From Phoronis australis (taxonomy: Eukaryota > Phoronida > Phoronidae): a stretch of DNA of 64,000 nt. Below are positions 13,101 through 25,100 of the stretch, one piece after another. The position numbers were made by a program, and so were the translations under genes. The notes below the pieces were generated by a model, which was not told where the DNA came from, did not search any database, and was given only the letters and a program-made list of their open reading frames with translations. The stretch spans positions 105,516-169,515 of the forward strand of contig NMRA01000202.1 in NCBI GenBank assembly GCA_002633005.1. Reading direction: 5' to 3'. How positions within the stretch are numbered: position 1 is the first letter of the stretch; each line of letters opens with the position of its first letter.

Positions 13101-15652
13101 TCGACAGTTTTTCAAAGAAATATTTTGTCCCATCAACAGAATCATGACCTGAGTCGTTCTGCTTTGATTGCATCATTGGCCATCTCATCAGCAAATTACT
13201 AATGCACTGCCAGTACTGTGGTCATTCACCAGAGTTCACTATTAGTACTACTCAGGCAGTGTTGCACAAAATGGCATAGGCAATGACCATCGCCTCTGTT
13301 GGCCCGAACCAGAGGCGATGCAGAGGCTATAGGCGCTCTGTACGCCGGAAGCTTTTCGACGAGTTATGCCTTCTCACCGACTAAACCATCAAAGTCACAT
13401 TGTTATAAATACCTTTTGCGCATAGAGGAACACCTGAGGAGGTTGTCGATGTGTGTAATTCCTTCCAACTCGAACAAATACTCCCATTACCAAACTTTTT
13501 CTTCGAGCAGTCCCTATTTCAGTTCCCAAAATCGGGAACTCACCATTTTTATACTGCGCACGCTCCAATTTTTACCGCGCTCGCTAGGTGATGTGACTTC
13601 ATGACCTCAATCTTTAAATAGGCCAAAGGTGAGCCATTGCAGTCTTGTCAGTCAAATGTCCGTTTCCAAAATGCCACCACTTATACTTGTCTTTAATTGG
13701 CGTTACTTGAAACTGATTGTATTTCAATGAATTATTGTTTGTATTTGATAAAAATAAATGCCGCTGATATGACATTTAATAGTCTTTGTGCACATATTTG
13801 ACATTTTAATGTTTAACAACACGGCAAATGCACGGCTGGTTCCCGGCAGCATGTACGCGAAGGGCGGGAACTTCAGCTTTCAAAGTTCGTCGGTATGTCC
13901 GCAACTTCTGACCTTCGGCCTGGTTAAAAAAATGAAAATGTTGATTTCACAATTTTGGGAACTGAAATAGGGACTGCTCGAAGAAAAAGTTTCATAACGG
14001 GAGTATTTGTTCGAGTTGGAAGGAATTAAACATATCGACAACCTCCTAAGGTGTTCCTCTATGCGCAAAAGGTATTTATAACAACGTGACTTTGTCTTTG
14101 ATGGTTTAGTCGGTGCGAGGCATAATTCGCCGTAAAGCTTCCGGCGTACAGAGCGCCTATAGCCTCTGCATCGCCTCTGGTTCGGGCCAACAGAGGCGAT
14201 GGTCATTGCCTAAAAATGGCATTGCTGACGAATAAAGAGGCGTATTGTAAAGAAATCTTAATTAACAAAAGTATCTGTTCGAGTTGGAAGGACTAAAAGT
14301 TAACTCTTAACACCTTCATTCACTTGACTGAAGGGTTCCAATGTCCTTCTAGACTATGGAGTGGCTCGAAAAGTAGTAGGGGCTAGGGCAGGATATAGCC
14401 AAACAAAATATAGACCCTATTACGGCACTAGTCGGATATAATGGACCCTAACTTNTCAGGTTCACAGCAAGAGTTTGCAAACACACTGGTAATTGTTTAC
14501 AATATGACGACATTGACTTTGTTGTGAAAGTGGGCACTAGTCGGATATAATGGACCCTAACTTATTCCAAATAAATCCACTAAATATAGGTCTAAATGAA
14601 TTATTTTGGTATCGTTGCATTCCTCAAACATCTGGCTATCCGTACAAATCATTTTCACGACCCTCAATTACTATAGAGTCTATAACTACGCTATTCCGAA
14701 CTCGGTCCACTTTAGCGACGCGCATTGTGAAATTGGCAGCCATTTCAGGGAACTTACTATATCTAGCGCCATCTATCGGCGATTTGCTACAACACGCGCT
14801 GTTCCTTTTTCATCAGTCAATGTCATTGGTCAATTTCGTCAATTATTAACATCATCGTTATTAATCATCGTACGTTTGCTCTCGTCATCACCTTCGTCGT
14901 CTCTCTCACGATTGTATCTGTCATCGTCATGTTATCGTTGTCCATGTTGACTGATGAAAAAGGAACAGCACATGTTGTAGCAAATCGCCGATAGATGGCG
15001 CAAGATATATAGTAAAGCAACCTGACATGGCTGGCGATTTCATGATGCGCGTGGCTAAAGTCGGCCAAGTTCGGAATGGCGTAGTTATAGACTAGAGAAA
15101 TTGAGGGTCGTGAAAATGATTTGTATGGATAGCCAGATGTCTGAGGAATGCAACGATACCAAAATCATTCATTTAGACCTACATTTAGTGGATTTATTTG
15201 GAATAAGTTAGGGTCCATTATATCCGACTAGTGCCCCTATTACTCCCAGATAGACCTCACCTAAGCCTTGCTAAGCAACGTGACTTTGCTGGTAAAGTAA
15301 GTCTAGTAAGTGTGAGGCTCATTTTGCCGAAAAGCTTCTGGCTTGCCACGGCTGTATGGGATGGCCACCGTCTGGTCCAACCTGGCTGGCCAGGAGGTCC
15401 CAAGGTGGCACTGTCTACATTAAACTAACGGTTTGAGTTGACTGGATGTCGGGCCAACAGAGGCGATGGTCATTGCCTAGGTGTCTGACTGAGTCTGAGC
15501 ACTCTGAGCTGCTGAGTCAGCAGGGAGATTGTTGACACTGACACTGGGAGGTAGTCACAACGATTACTCACCCAAAAGAAAATGTTAAATCCGAACACGA
15601 GATACTTTATGCAACAGCTAACTTCTGTTCTATCTTGCGCATTCCTAGCCAT
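1167..15652 (-). CDS. TspanC8-type tetraspanin, 5' five coding exons (3' end outside window)
   Basis: Four-pass membrane protein of the TspanC8 group (TSPAN5/14/15/17/33 and relatives), which in animals bind the protease ADAM10 and control its trafficking. Coding exons, in transcript order: 15572-15652, 5911-6114, 5457-5531, 3939-4037, 1167-1287. All have AG acceptors and GT donors and the first four end in phase 0. Exon 1 encodes the N-terminus with SCCIKYLVFGFN, starting TM1; exon 2 completes TM1 (GIWAWAEK) and gives TM2 plus GCIGALRENT; exon 3 is TM3 (FFLELGVG...KDW); exon 4 has NYRDDPDLQNLID; exon 5 has the large-loop CCG, DWDGNAYFNC, KCGVPFSCC. Six loop cysteines are visible; the last two of a C8 loop, TM4 and the tail must lie left of the window. 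The start ATG has a strong context (A at -3, G at +4). The last donor is uncertain: GTATTT gives phase 1; a nearby GTTCGT would end the exon at 1171. Family placement is secure; the exact paralogue is not. Confidence 0.9.
2379..2528. mobile_element. Hairpin MITE, 150 bp
   Basis: AGGTCATCC at the left end and GGATGACCT at the right are complementary. Inner blocks GGAATACTACTGC and GCAGTAGTATTCC, and ATTTCATCTGG and CCAGATGAAAT, also pair, so nearly the whole element folds into one stem. It lies between tetraspanin exons 4 and 5. Confidence 0.65.
3617..3762 (+). pseudogene. Retroelement C-terminal remnant, probably Penelope-like, frameshifted
   Basis: The translation ENVAMLDIEEGWF continues after a one-base frameshift near 3660 as RRIREAIYERHESLSLD and then RRLRHILSVVWN before a stop. 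This resembles the conserved C-terminal tail seen after the GIY-YIG-type domain of Penelope-like and similar reverse-transcriptase proteins (a Trp-Phe, R..REAIY..., SLN/D, LRH.LS pattern). No reverse transcriptase domain is visible upstream. Assignment is by remembered motif pattern only. Confidence 0.4.
4564..4810. mobile_element. MITE with GGGCCYGTTCC ends, copy 1
   Basis: Begins GGGCCCGTTCCAACAAAACT and ends with the inverted GTTTCTTGGAACAGGCCC; internal TAAGACAAATCTTA blocks occur near both ends. It interrupts a degenerate 65-bp tandem repeat (TGATCTGTATTTCCAATACC and similar, about 4440-4570 and 4812-4860). Related to 57402-57626. Ends of this kind occur in PIF/Harbinger-type elements; superfamily assignment is tentative. 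Confidence 0.65.
8208..8690 (+). repeat. Dispersed repeat family R3, copy 1
   Basis: Starts TTATGTAGGACCTTAT and contains GTGTCAATAACATGATC, TATTTTTGACAGCCC, TTAAAACAATTCCTAACAA and GATCCGATCA-like blocks, in the same order as at 61065-61480 and, in part, 51885-52225. No coding potential. Probably a non-autonomous transposon of unknown type. Confidence 0.55.
10467..10889. mobile_element. Foldback element in tetraspanin intron 1
   Basis: Two inverted arms of about 150 bp, 10467-10615 and 10735-10889, share GCGACGTTGCGTCCGCATCT, AAGCCAAGCTGA and CTGGCCAATTG in opposite orientation, around a 120-bp unpaired centre. Ends have decayed and I cannot define a target duplication. Open frames over the arms are mirror images of each other and not genes. 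Confidence 0.6.
12290..12392 (-). mobile_element. tRNA-derived SINE
   Basis: On the minus strand a polymerase III B box GGTTCAAATCC (about 12331-12341) follows an A-box-like TAAACTCATTGGTGAAATG at tRNA-like distance, then a non-tRNA tail. The cloverleaf is too degenerate for a functional tRNA. It lies in tetraspanin intron 1. Confidence 0.55.
13277..14212. mobile_element. Long-TIR foldback element, MULE-like, 936 bp
   Basis: Inverted arms of roughly 250 bp (about 13277-13530 and 13960-14212) begin with TAGGCAATGACCATCGCC. The flanks carry a perfect 9-bp direct repeat AAAATGGCA (13268-13276 and 14213-14221). Long terminal inverted repeats with a 9-bp target duplication are typical of Mutator-like elements. 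The centre has no recognisable transposase, so it is non-autonomous. It lies in tetraspanin intron 1. Confidence 0.75.
14424..15235. mobile_element. Second long-TIR foldback element, with a faulty contig join inside
   Basis: Ends begin GGCACTAGTCGGATATAATG. Inverted arms of about 300 bp run from about 14533-14835 and 14940-15235. Flanks carry an 8-bp duplication CCTATTAC (14416-14423 and 15236-15243; nine if one more C is counted). The first 31 bases of the left arm appear at 14424-14454, then an N at 14455, 77 bases of unrelated DNA, and the arm starts again at 14533. That looks like a misjoin at the repeat. No transposase is seen. Confidence 0.7.
15278..15479. mobile_element. Diverged arm of the 13277-14212 element family
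   Basis: From CAACGTGACTTTG through AAAGCTTCTGG to GGCCAACAGAGGCGATGG and TCATTGCCTA this stretch follows the right arm at 14086-14212, with many changes in the middle. It ends 93 bp from the tetraspanin first coding exon (15572). A smaller fragment of the same family (GTTCGAGTTGGAAGGA) is at 14277-14292. Confidence 0.55.
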
Positions 15653-16174
15653 GGTTGATCAAAGCTAAGTGTCCATAAAAAGCAGAAAACGAAAATAAAC
15701 AACACTCTTTTCCTTCTTCACCACTTATCGTCTTCTCTCGCGCAGTCGCGGGAGCCAGTTGTGTTTACTGTCGCGCCTCCTCTTGCTGGCAATAAAAACT
15801 GATTTACGTTCGCGTGTTCCCGCTTCCATCCGTAAATCGTTGTCGACTCGTCGTGTACGCTTACGTCTGTTACTCTTCTCAGTTATTGACAACATCATTG
15901 TATCTCATGAGCTTATGGCGCGTGCTGAACTTATCTGGCACCATGTCCGGATACATCCTTACTGAGACGTGGTGTAAACTTTTCCAGCAAAACGTCGAAT
16001 GTAAATTTAACACGAAGTGCGTTTATTTTAGATTGACGTCATAGTGCAATTACTTTTGCGTGATGTCCGCTTTACGTGTAAGTTGCTGACGGTGCTGTAA
16101 AACTTCTGTCCGCTAAAGCAACAATTTCCACGTTTAAAGTTTTGCCTGAAGAACAAAACTGTTCTCAAAGAATA
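15653..16174. promoter_or_regulatory. Candidate bidirectional promoter between the tetraspanin and GMEB
   Basis: The 522 bp between the tetraspanin ATG (minus) and the proposed GMEB ATG (plus) hold no other gene. The stretch is more GC- and CpG-rich than its surroundings (for example 15735-15860). A perfect YY1-type AAAATGGCGGC lies just beyond it at 16288-16298, inside the proposed GMEB first intron, which could mark an alternative GMEB start site. Promoter activity is inferred from layout only. Confidence 0.5.
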
Positions 16175-19100
16175 ATGGAATCCGAGGTAAGAAACTGAAA
16201 CGCCGTCGCAACCGGTATTGTCGTTACGTTTGGAACTCCGACCTACGTCAACGACGACTGACAAGCTTTGTGAATTCATTTTCGACTAAAATGGCGGCGT
16301 TTCTTCTCCACGTTTGCATTTGGACGTTGACTGGCCTCGTAATCTGAGCTCCAACCGAGCCTCCGGCCACTGAGACCCGCACTTAACCCAGCCCACTCCA
16401 GTGCCAGAGGGTTGTGTATGTCTGTCGGCACCCTCTTATTGTCTTACCATCAGCATAAACTTGTGCTTGGGGGTTGATTTATTATGCACATTAATAGGTC
16501 ACCCAGTGTCGTGTTCGCATATTGCTTTGCCCTTCATTTTCCCTTCAGTTAATCATGAGAGACCTATGTTCACACTCGCGAGTGACGTTTTCACTTTGTA
16601 ACCAAGGCAAAAGGGACTTTTATTTTTATAATTCATAAATGTAAAGACAAATTACTGAAGCGTGACATTGTTGTCGCTGTATTGATTGATTTTCCTTGGT
16701 CATCACAACTGTAGTGCATTTGTTTTTTCTTCAAGTAAGTCATTCACTTTGACAAAAGATGTAATTTTTTAAAGGAACTTTTTCAACTAGGCTACCATAA
16801 AATTACCAATGTTGCAAATTCCTGCCTGACTTCGTCTTTTTGTTTTTATTTGTTTTGTTTTGATTTGTTGACAACATGCTTTAAACTTTTAATGATGTAA
16901 AAATCTTATTTAGGACATTTATTTGCACGCTGATTTTCTTAATAACATCTTTGTCAGATATGCAATTCCTTGAATTTTGTTTATCGTTATTTTTCAGAGT
17001 TTCCAAGAAGGCAGTATTATGTCCGTGACATGTGGTCATTTAACAGGAAAGCTTCACCATGCCAAATTCTTATGTCCAGGGATACACATGGAATGTATCG
17101 AGGTGGATGGGGACTTTGTTACACCCAAGATATTCTCTGTGATGGGAGATAAAGAAAGATTGAAAGATTGGAAGAATGCAGTCAGAGTCAATGGAGTTAG
17201 TGTAAGGTAAGTTGTCCTAATCTTTTGTTGAACAAGATTATATCTGTGCTGAGTGGGAATTTGTTGGATTGCTACTTTTCCTTATCTTAGTCCAAAAAGC
17301 ATATTTTTTCTGGTCCGTCTGACTCATTTTGAAACCTTTGCCTCACAACTTAAGAAAAAACTGCCTGCACACATCAATTTCAGTCGAGGTTTGAAATTTT
17401 TGAGAAGCCCACAGGGTTTCAAGGTTAAGGAGGGTGCAAGAAAAATGTCCACATTTGTCTAGTTTTGGAACATATCTCTGAAATAGCTATTTGGGTTCAC
17501 ATGAAACTTCCATATACTTGTTGCTAAATACTTTATCCACCATTCTCGAAAAACGTTATTGTAGGAATTGACCCAATATGTTACACGTCAACCGTAGATT
17601 GGCACTGAAACTTATCTGAGTTGAATAAAAAAGAAAAAGCCCGCATGACTTTTGCTCAACACAGGTATTTTTTAGAAAAGTGGGAAAATCAAAATTATTG
17701 ATATCTTTGAACTTAAACGTCAATAATTTTACATTAGAAATGTAAGCACTGAGTCATGAATATCAATTAAAGCAATTATTTTAGAATTTCCGTTCAGTTT
17801 ATTTTAGGGCAATGTCTCAAATGCTGCACTGTAATGTTTTTTTAAGAAATTGAATAATTAGATCATTTGGATTTTGATTTTATGGTTGCTTATTGAGCAA
17901 AGTTCATTTTTTTCTTAAAACTTAAATGAATTAAGTTGTTAATCATTCCATTATGTCATGTGTACAGTAAGTCCTTGCACGTGTAGCACACGATAATCTA
18001 ATGGTGGACAACTCAAATTTCATTTTGTTGAATTCCTCACAAAAAATCAAGATGTTTAGTTATGTGTTTGTACTGTGTAGATGTCGTAAAGCAACATTTG
18101 TCTACATAATTTGCAGTAACATAATTATTTGTCAAAAATTGAAAAATTACAGCTTTTGCAATTTTTTCTGTGGGAAGTAACTGAATAATTACTGCAGTTT
18201 TTACTCATCAGTTAAACAATAAAAATAGAACCGTAAAACAGAAAAAATACGTAATCAATTAAGATAATGCAAATCGATTTGTACCTTTCACCATTACTTA
18301 TACATTTAAATTAAATTTCAAAATTAAACTCATATATTAACTCTTGTGCTTCTATTGGTGTTTTTAACATGTGTTGATTATAATAGGAAAACTAACCCCA
18401 TTTTGTTCTTTGACTAAAACTCAAACTTTATCAGACGAATTTGGTTTCAACACATTCCGTCTACACACAGACCATCTGTTTGACTTGAGTTCTGGCTGGG
18501 ACGCTGTCTTACATCATAGCATGACGGAATTATCACAAAGGCTCTGTTGAAAATATGAATGGCTAAACAGAGACCAAAGAGCCGCAATCTCAACCTCTTC
18601 TCAATTTCATTTCCCTCAATAGCATTAATACAGCGACTAGGTGTAAACTGTTACCAAATATGAAAATATGACTGTGTTATTTTAAACACGTAGGTGAATA
18701 GCTGTTACCTAAGGTTAGTCAACATCAACAGTGCGGCAGCCTTGTGAAGGTAGCACATCGTTTAGGATGTTCAGTTTAAATGAGTAGACATTGTATCCTG
18801 GCTTAGTGTAGATGTTATTTCTGTTAAGTGAAATATGAACTACAGAGTCACATTATTGAGTTGGGATCGTGTTCTTAAAAACAACGTTCTTAATCAGAAA
18901 ACTGTTTGATCATTTTGCCGTAATCTTCATAGAAAAAGAAGTAGTATTTATTTCTGCACTTCAGTTTAAGAATGTGTGGAAATTCATGATTGCTTCGTGA
19001 TTATGAAAAATGAAAAAGGTCATCTCTGACAATTGTTTTTGTCTAAAATTTGTAAGTTATGTGAAATTTCAATATTTACAGCTTTGTCTTTTTATCCAGC

Positions 19101-22100
19101 TGTTTCTAAATGGTTGCTAACTGGTAAATTCCTTCACTTACGTTGGAACTTGATGAAAAACAATTTAAATTTTTATACATTCGAATGAGCAAAAATTTGT
19201 AAGCAAACATACAGAATTTGTGGAATAAAATATGTAAACATTTGTCTTGGAATAAGAGTTTTTGGTAAATTAACAAAATCACTTCTCATGAAATTAAAAA
19301 AAAACACCTTAATTGCATGTTGGTAGTTACAGATGTTGCAGTACTCGTTTCATGGTGGCAATTTATTTGGTACCAGGTATTGGTAATATCCAGGTGTGTG
19401 GTGTTTATTCCCACCCAGTGTTTAAGGCCCATATAGTAACACTCTGTGTTGTTCTTCCTCTGGTGAATACCACTGCACCCCCAGGCTGTCTTATACTTTG
19501 ATCCTTTGAACCTCCATGCTTGTTCATGTAAACAGCTATAGGTCACCTTGTAATTTTAAGCCAGATGCTTACATAACATAAAATTTGGAGATATTTTCCA
19601 AACTTCCATTGTGTGCTCTAAGCTTATGATTAAGTTTGTTTCACTCTGGGAAACAAGGAAATATTTTATAACAGAAGACACAGCAATTATTATCCTCTCC
19701 AAGTGTCAGAAAATCCTTGAATTGCAGGTAGTTTTTGGTGTCTTGGGCTCTTACTGATATATTGGGTGTTGGTACAAAATTATTTTGACATAGTTTAGTG
19801 CTATGCACTGTGAGAATTCAAAGCAAAGAGTTCTTAGAATCGTTTTTTTCAAGGTACAAAATTTTGATTTTTCAATTTCAGTTGAGCATAAATTCTTTTA
19901 TCTGCCTGGTATACATGTTCATTATTGTTAAAGCTGCATTTAAGGTGTGCTTTCAATCAGAAAATTTTGATTTAGGTCATTTACCAATATAAAATCAGGA
20001 TGAACTGTCTGTTTGTAATTTACTGAGACCAACTTCAGGCTTATAAAATTTCAGGTCATACGTACATGTGTTTTTAATAAGAAACAAATTAAGAAAAATT
20101 TTGTAACGGCAATTGGTCTAAATAAAAAATTTTGGTTTTTGACAGAAAGTAGAGGTAAAATGCCACTTTGTGATAATCTTAATTTATTTTTTTTTTGTGA
20201 TTGAAATAGCATTTAAACTTGTTACAACTAAATTGAACATAATGATTTTGGTTCTTTGTGAGAGAACTTTAGGCAATTCACAGATTTTTCATTATTTTCG
20301 AAACTAAAATTGTGCATAAGATAGTTCTCTTCATCGACTGCAAAAGGAACTAGATGCTTTGAGCTTTATCTGTTTAATTTCAGAGAACTAGAACAATTGA
20401 ACTTCTCTCTGCATTCTTTCTGAAATATGTGTTGTATTAAAGCTTATTTATATAAGACTAAGTATTCAACACTCTTTCATTGTTGGTATTATTATCAACA
20501 ATATTTATATTTTTTACTATAAAATTAGCATTACTATTACTATGATTATTTAATTATTATGTCTCTGTTTAATGTCCTGTTGTAGGCGACTCATGGAATG
20601 CGGACAGTTGGATTTTTATTGTCACAAGGAGCAGTGTTCGGGTCGGTGTATTGGTAAGCCGAGTGCAAAGGTCAAAGTTGACGGAGTAGGAGTCAAAGGT
20701 GACCTGCCAACACAAGTGAATGGAAATTTAGGTCAGAACTACTCTCTGGAACTCTCTTCGCTTAGTGCCGCTTCTTTAGGACTCACCAGTAAGGCTATTA
20801 TGAACAACAGAATACTTTTGCCAAAGTCTTTCAACGGAACGAGCAACAGGACCTACTCTGTCACACTACCTTCTTCTGTAACCTCAGCGGCAACGACGTT
20901 GGTTCCCGTGACAACGCGGACTTCAAATACGTCTTCTCAAGCGGTGTTCCCGCAGGCTATTCCCGTGTTCTCCAGTATCAACGGAGGGCTGAGCAGCGGG
21001 CAAAACGGGGGCCTGTTTCTCGAGACAATGGACTCGACGGAGTTTGACACATCACTGCTTGAAGACGGCGGGGCACAAGGGGATGTGCATGGTGGCAATA
21101 ATGGTTATAATGAGTTGGAGGAGGATATCAAGCCAAGTGCAGAGGACTTGGAGAGGTTACGTGCTAGTATGGATGATAAGGAGATGACACCAGAAGGTAA
21201 AAGGGCATGTTGTGTAATTTAGAAAGTCTGACTTCGTAAGCCAACACTAATGTGTGTTAACCAACTGATGTCTGGTCATAGTTATCGCCACTTTTAACCA
21301 CATTTGGTATATTCAGACGAAAAAGCATACATTATCTTGTAATGTCAGCCATCAATTGCAATGTCAAGTGACCATTTGTGTTTTTGATAACTGGGCTTCA
21401 TTTGCTGATTCCCTTACTCGCAAATTTGTCAATCTCGATTTTAAACGATTCGTTGCTGAACTACTTTTCAGCAGACTCACAAAATGTCACTGATTTCCTC
21501 AACATGTTGATTGACAGTTCTTGGTGAGCCCATGAGATGGTGTTGCCACCTGGTGACTGTCTGACTCATCCTCTAAGGTTGTGCAGGACCTTATTGACAA
21601 GTCTGTGTTTTTCAAAATAAACTGAATAGACTTCAATGGAATTCTGCCACTCTCTGCCAAACTTTGTATCAGTCTGTCATTCGTCAGGTCACGTGACCAT
21701 GTCTTTAAACATTTCCGAAAAACAACGATTTCACTTACATGTCCACATCAAGGTGAAATCTCAAAAGACACTATCTCAGTTTTCTAAAATATTGTAGCAC
21801 GTTTGTTTTAAGCAACTTTTGATTTTTTCATGAAAATCATAAATTGTATTTTTGGTAGCCTAGCTCTCATGTAATTGTAGAATGTTTTAAGAATAATTCC
21901 TTACATCGTTTTGAAGAACACTGAAAGTTTCATGTTGAATCTGATTAGCAGTTGATGCAATTTTGGAGTCAACAGAGAAGTGCAGTCCAACATGTTTATG
22001 GCTCTGCTGTGTAACATGAAGTCCTGGGGTTGCTAATATCACATTTGCATAATTATTCTTTTTAGATTCCTGGCCAGAAAAAAATGACATGTCATTACCA

Positions 22101-25100
22101 ATCTTAAGTTTGATTGAATAAATACCCATTCCTTTGGGTTGTCAGCCTGTTTTAAAGCCACCGTTAGATAATTCCAAAATGCCAGATAAACCGACCCATG
22201 TTTGTTGCACACCAGTGAGGTTTAATCTCTTCCTGCTAATACCCACCCCATGTGTGCACAACCTCCAGCCAAAATTTCAGTTTAGAGTTAGAGTTGTTGG
22301 ACTGGAGTTTGGCAAATTCCCGAGTATTGATATTTGATCCAGGTACAAAAATCCATGGCTAATGAGAAACTTGTGAAAGCAAATGCAAGGGTCATGGGGA
22401 TTGGTGGGTCTTGTTGCTAGTTACTGGTGTTGGAAGCTGGCAGTGAATGGCATGCAGGGAGGGGGTGGGGCGTGGGGCATGGGGGAAACTGAAGAAAGTC
22501 ACATACAGCTAGAGATATTTGTCTGTGATCTTTCTTTTGGCGTGATCTTTAAATCCTCTGATTTTATCTGGAAACACATTAGTTCACCTAATTATGCTAT
22601 AATACTGATTGGAGTTCTTTGATTGCATCTGCTGCTAGGCCAAATTTGCTGGTCAACATGAAAATTTGTTCTAGACTTAATTTAATGATGTCAATCCTGA
22701 CTTGACCAGTGATGGCTGTATTTACCAGATTTAATGACCTGTACCTGAAGTGACTAAGCCAGGGGCACAGAGTGAAAAAGGGTACACACGTCACAATGTG
22801 TCGTCCACCCTACGAGTTACCATAGAATGAGTTACTCCTAAAATGATTGACGCCAGGTTTAGTGGAAGTGTGGATGGTATTTGTGCTTGGGCAGCTTGAT
22901 ACATATGTGAATAATTTGCCCTACCTTTTCGAGGGAGGGTAACTTCTTCTTGGGTAACTTGCCCCAGCACAAGTCCTTGTGTGGACACAAATATGCAGGG
23001 AAAGCAGAAGAATTTACCACCTTTGCGCTTGCTCAGTGACACACGACTACTGTCTGTCAGCAACGTCACTTGTCACATGGGTGGTGTTTTTTGTCTTAAA
23101 AGATTAGGTCACCAAGAATGCGCTCTATAACAGACAACCTATAGCGTGATTTGCGCCGCATATGGCATCATCAACAGACAATATCTTGGATTAGTCGAGT
23201 GGTGTCTGTGGTGACTGTGATAACAATCTCTACAGTTGGGAATTGTCTTCAGCTTAGTCTGTCTGATGTCGGCAGCTTGTCGGATATTGGCGTTCTGAGG
23301 TGACTATGTAAAAAGAAGGTTGTAAGAAGCACTTTTGCTTAGTGCAACTTTTGTGTTCTTAGACATTTATGAAGCACTGAAAAATCAGGTCTTTGCCTTT
23401 ACTTGTTAAACTTTCTCGAACTTTCTTTTGTCTTAGGTTAAAGTTTCATGTATTCACACTTATGAAAGTGCATGCTGTCTTGCTTTAACAGACCCAAATA
23501 GTTCGCATTGTCTCCCATTGGGGCCATGCGTGGCAATGCTTCACCTATTTTGTGCACAAAGTAGACATTTTGTGAAACTTCTCAAGAAAAAACAGAGATT
23601 AAGAAAATTTGGTTTGTATTGCGCAGGTGCCATAAAGCAACATGGAAGAGTTTTTAGAGTTTGCAGCAGTGGTAAATCATGCAGTTTTGAAAAGTAGAAA
23701 AAATACAACTTTGACTATTCCTTGGTGTGAAGTATGTGATGAAGAATTGCCTTACATTTTCAGTGAACACATGTAGTGTCATATTTTGGTGGTAGTGGAA
23801 GGTCACCCTACTTCATAATTCACTGGATGGTGCCACTGCAACAGTGGTCCCACGGGGAAAATGTATGCAGTCGGGTAATTGCGTTATTCTCTTCTGAACA
23901 CCTTTCTGGGCCCTGGGACGACCAAATTTTATTTGAAACTTGACTCGAAGGTTTATTTGTCAGGCGCCACATTTTGAGTACTAAGTTTTCAAATTCTGTG
24001 ATTTGTTATGAGTCAGTTGTCGAGTTTATTGAGTACAGTTTGGTGGTCTGTTAGTCATACCATATGGGTCCAGGTTAAAGGGACATTACTGGTTTTCCAG
24101 CCGAAAAACGCATGACTTAGTTGTTTTTTTTCAATGAAATGACCGAAGTCTTGGTTTTGATGGCTGGTTTTTGGTCTAAATAAGTTTTGGTTATTTTTTC
24201 CAGACACCGAATTGTTGTACCTAATTGAGATAGAATTTTAAGTTTTGGGCAAAATTTGTCAGTAGATGGCAGCCTTGACTACATTGCGCCAAACTTCGAA
24301 AATCACATTTGTTAAGAAGAAACGCAATTACAAGCAGTAAGGCATTATTTTCGTGTGCACAGCAGGTTTCTGTGACTATCAAGGATTTGAAAAATATATG
24401 GGTTGACTAGTTGTATTTTAAAAGATATTTAAGGAGGTGTGACCCTTGGTAGCGAAGGTATTCAATTACCATAAATACGCTTAACATACTCGGCTTTTCA
24501 TTGAGTGAGGTTTAGCTCCGCTAACAAAGCATTAGATTGGGACTGTGGGGGTTGCATGTTTCCGAATCTGTGCTGAGGCTAATCTCAGAAAATCAGTATT
24601 CTTGCCAATAATATCCCTTTCATGCTAATTTTAGCGTGAATGCTCACTCCTTAATTTTGCAATTTTGTGCTTCTTTAAAATCACGTAATTTCTCAGTTAG
24701 AGGTTTTCAGATTTGCCTCAGCTTCCTTAGAATGCCATATTTTGATGAAACCTCGCTTCTCTGTGCTCCCAGAAATCATGCAAAACGCAATCCTTTAACT
24801 CGCATGCAGTAAACAGTTTTTCATTTACCCGATATTTTATGTACTATTTTTGCCTTGAGAAGTGGCTTAATTTTAACGTAGTGCAATTCCCTGGTCTTTA
24901 AACCAGCCCTAAACTAAGTGTTTGGGCAAAAAGCAGCTTTAAACCCATGTTCTATCCAAGATTCAAACTCAATGATTTACACCAAATTGTTCTTCACTCA
25001 GATGAGAAGTGATTTCTGGGTTTGCAAAAAACTGACAGCCCGTTAATCCTTGAGACCAAGGTCAGCGGCGGCGCTTTAAATGATCATTTGACTTGAAGAG

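Larger units (their letters stand above)
6115..15571. other. Tetraspanin intron 1 (9.46 kb)
   Basis: Contains R3 repeat copy 1, the foldback at 10467-10889, a SINE near 12290-12392, and two large foldbacks plus a diverged arm at 13277-15479. The rest is AT-rich single-copy-like DNA in which I see no further exon. Large first introns often hold enhancers, but nothing specific is visible. Confidence 0.6.

Noticed and set aside
13299-14206. Similar open frames of about 100 aa on both strands
   Set aside because: They are the two inverted arms of the 13277-14212 element read in mirror image, not genes.
16291-16347. ATG after the YY1-type motif as GMEB start (MAAFLLHV...)
   Set aside because: It gives a hydrophobic N-terminus unlikely for a nuclear factor and needs the weaker donor CTC|GTAATC. 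The MESE exon has a perfect donor.
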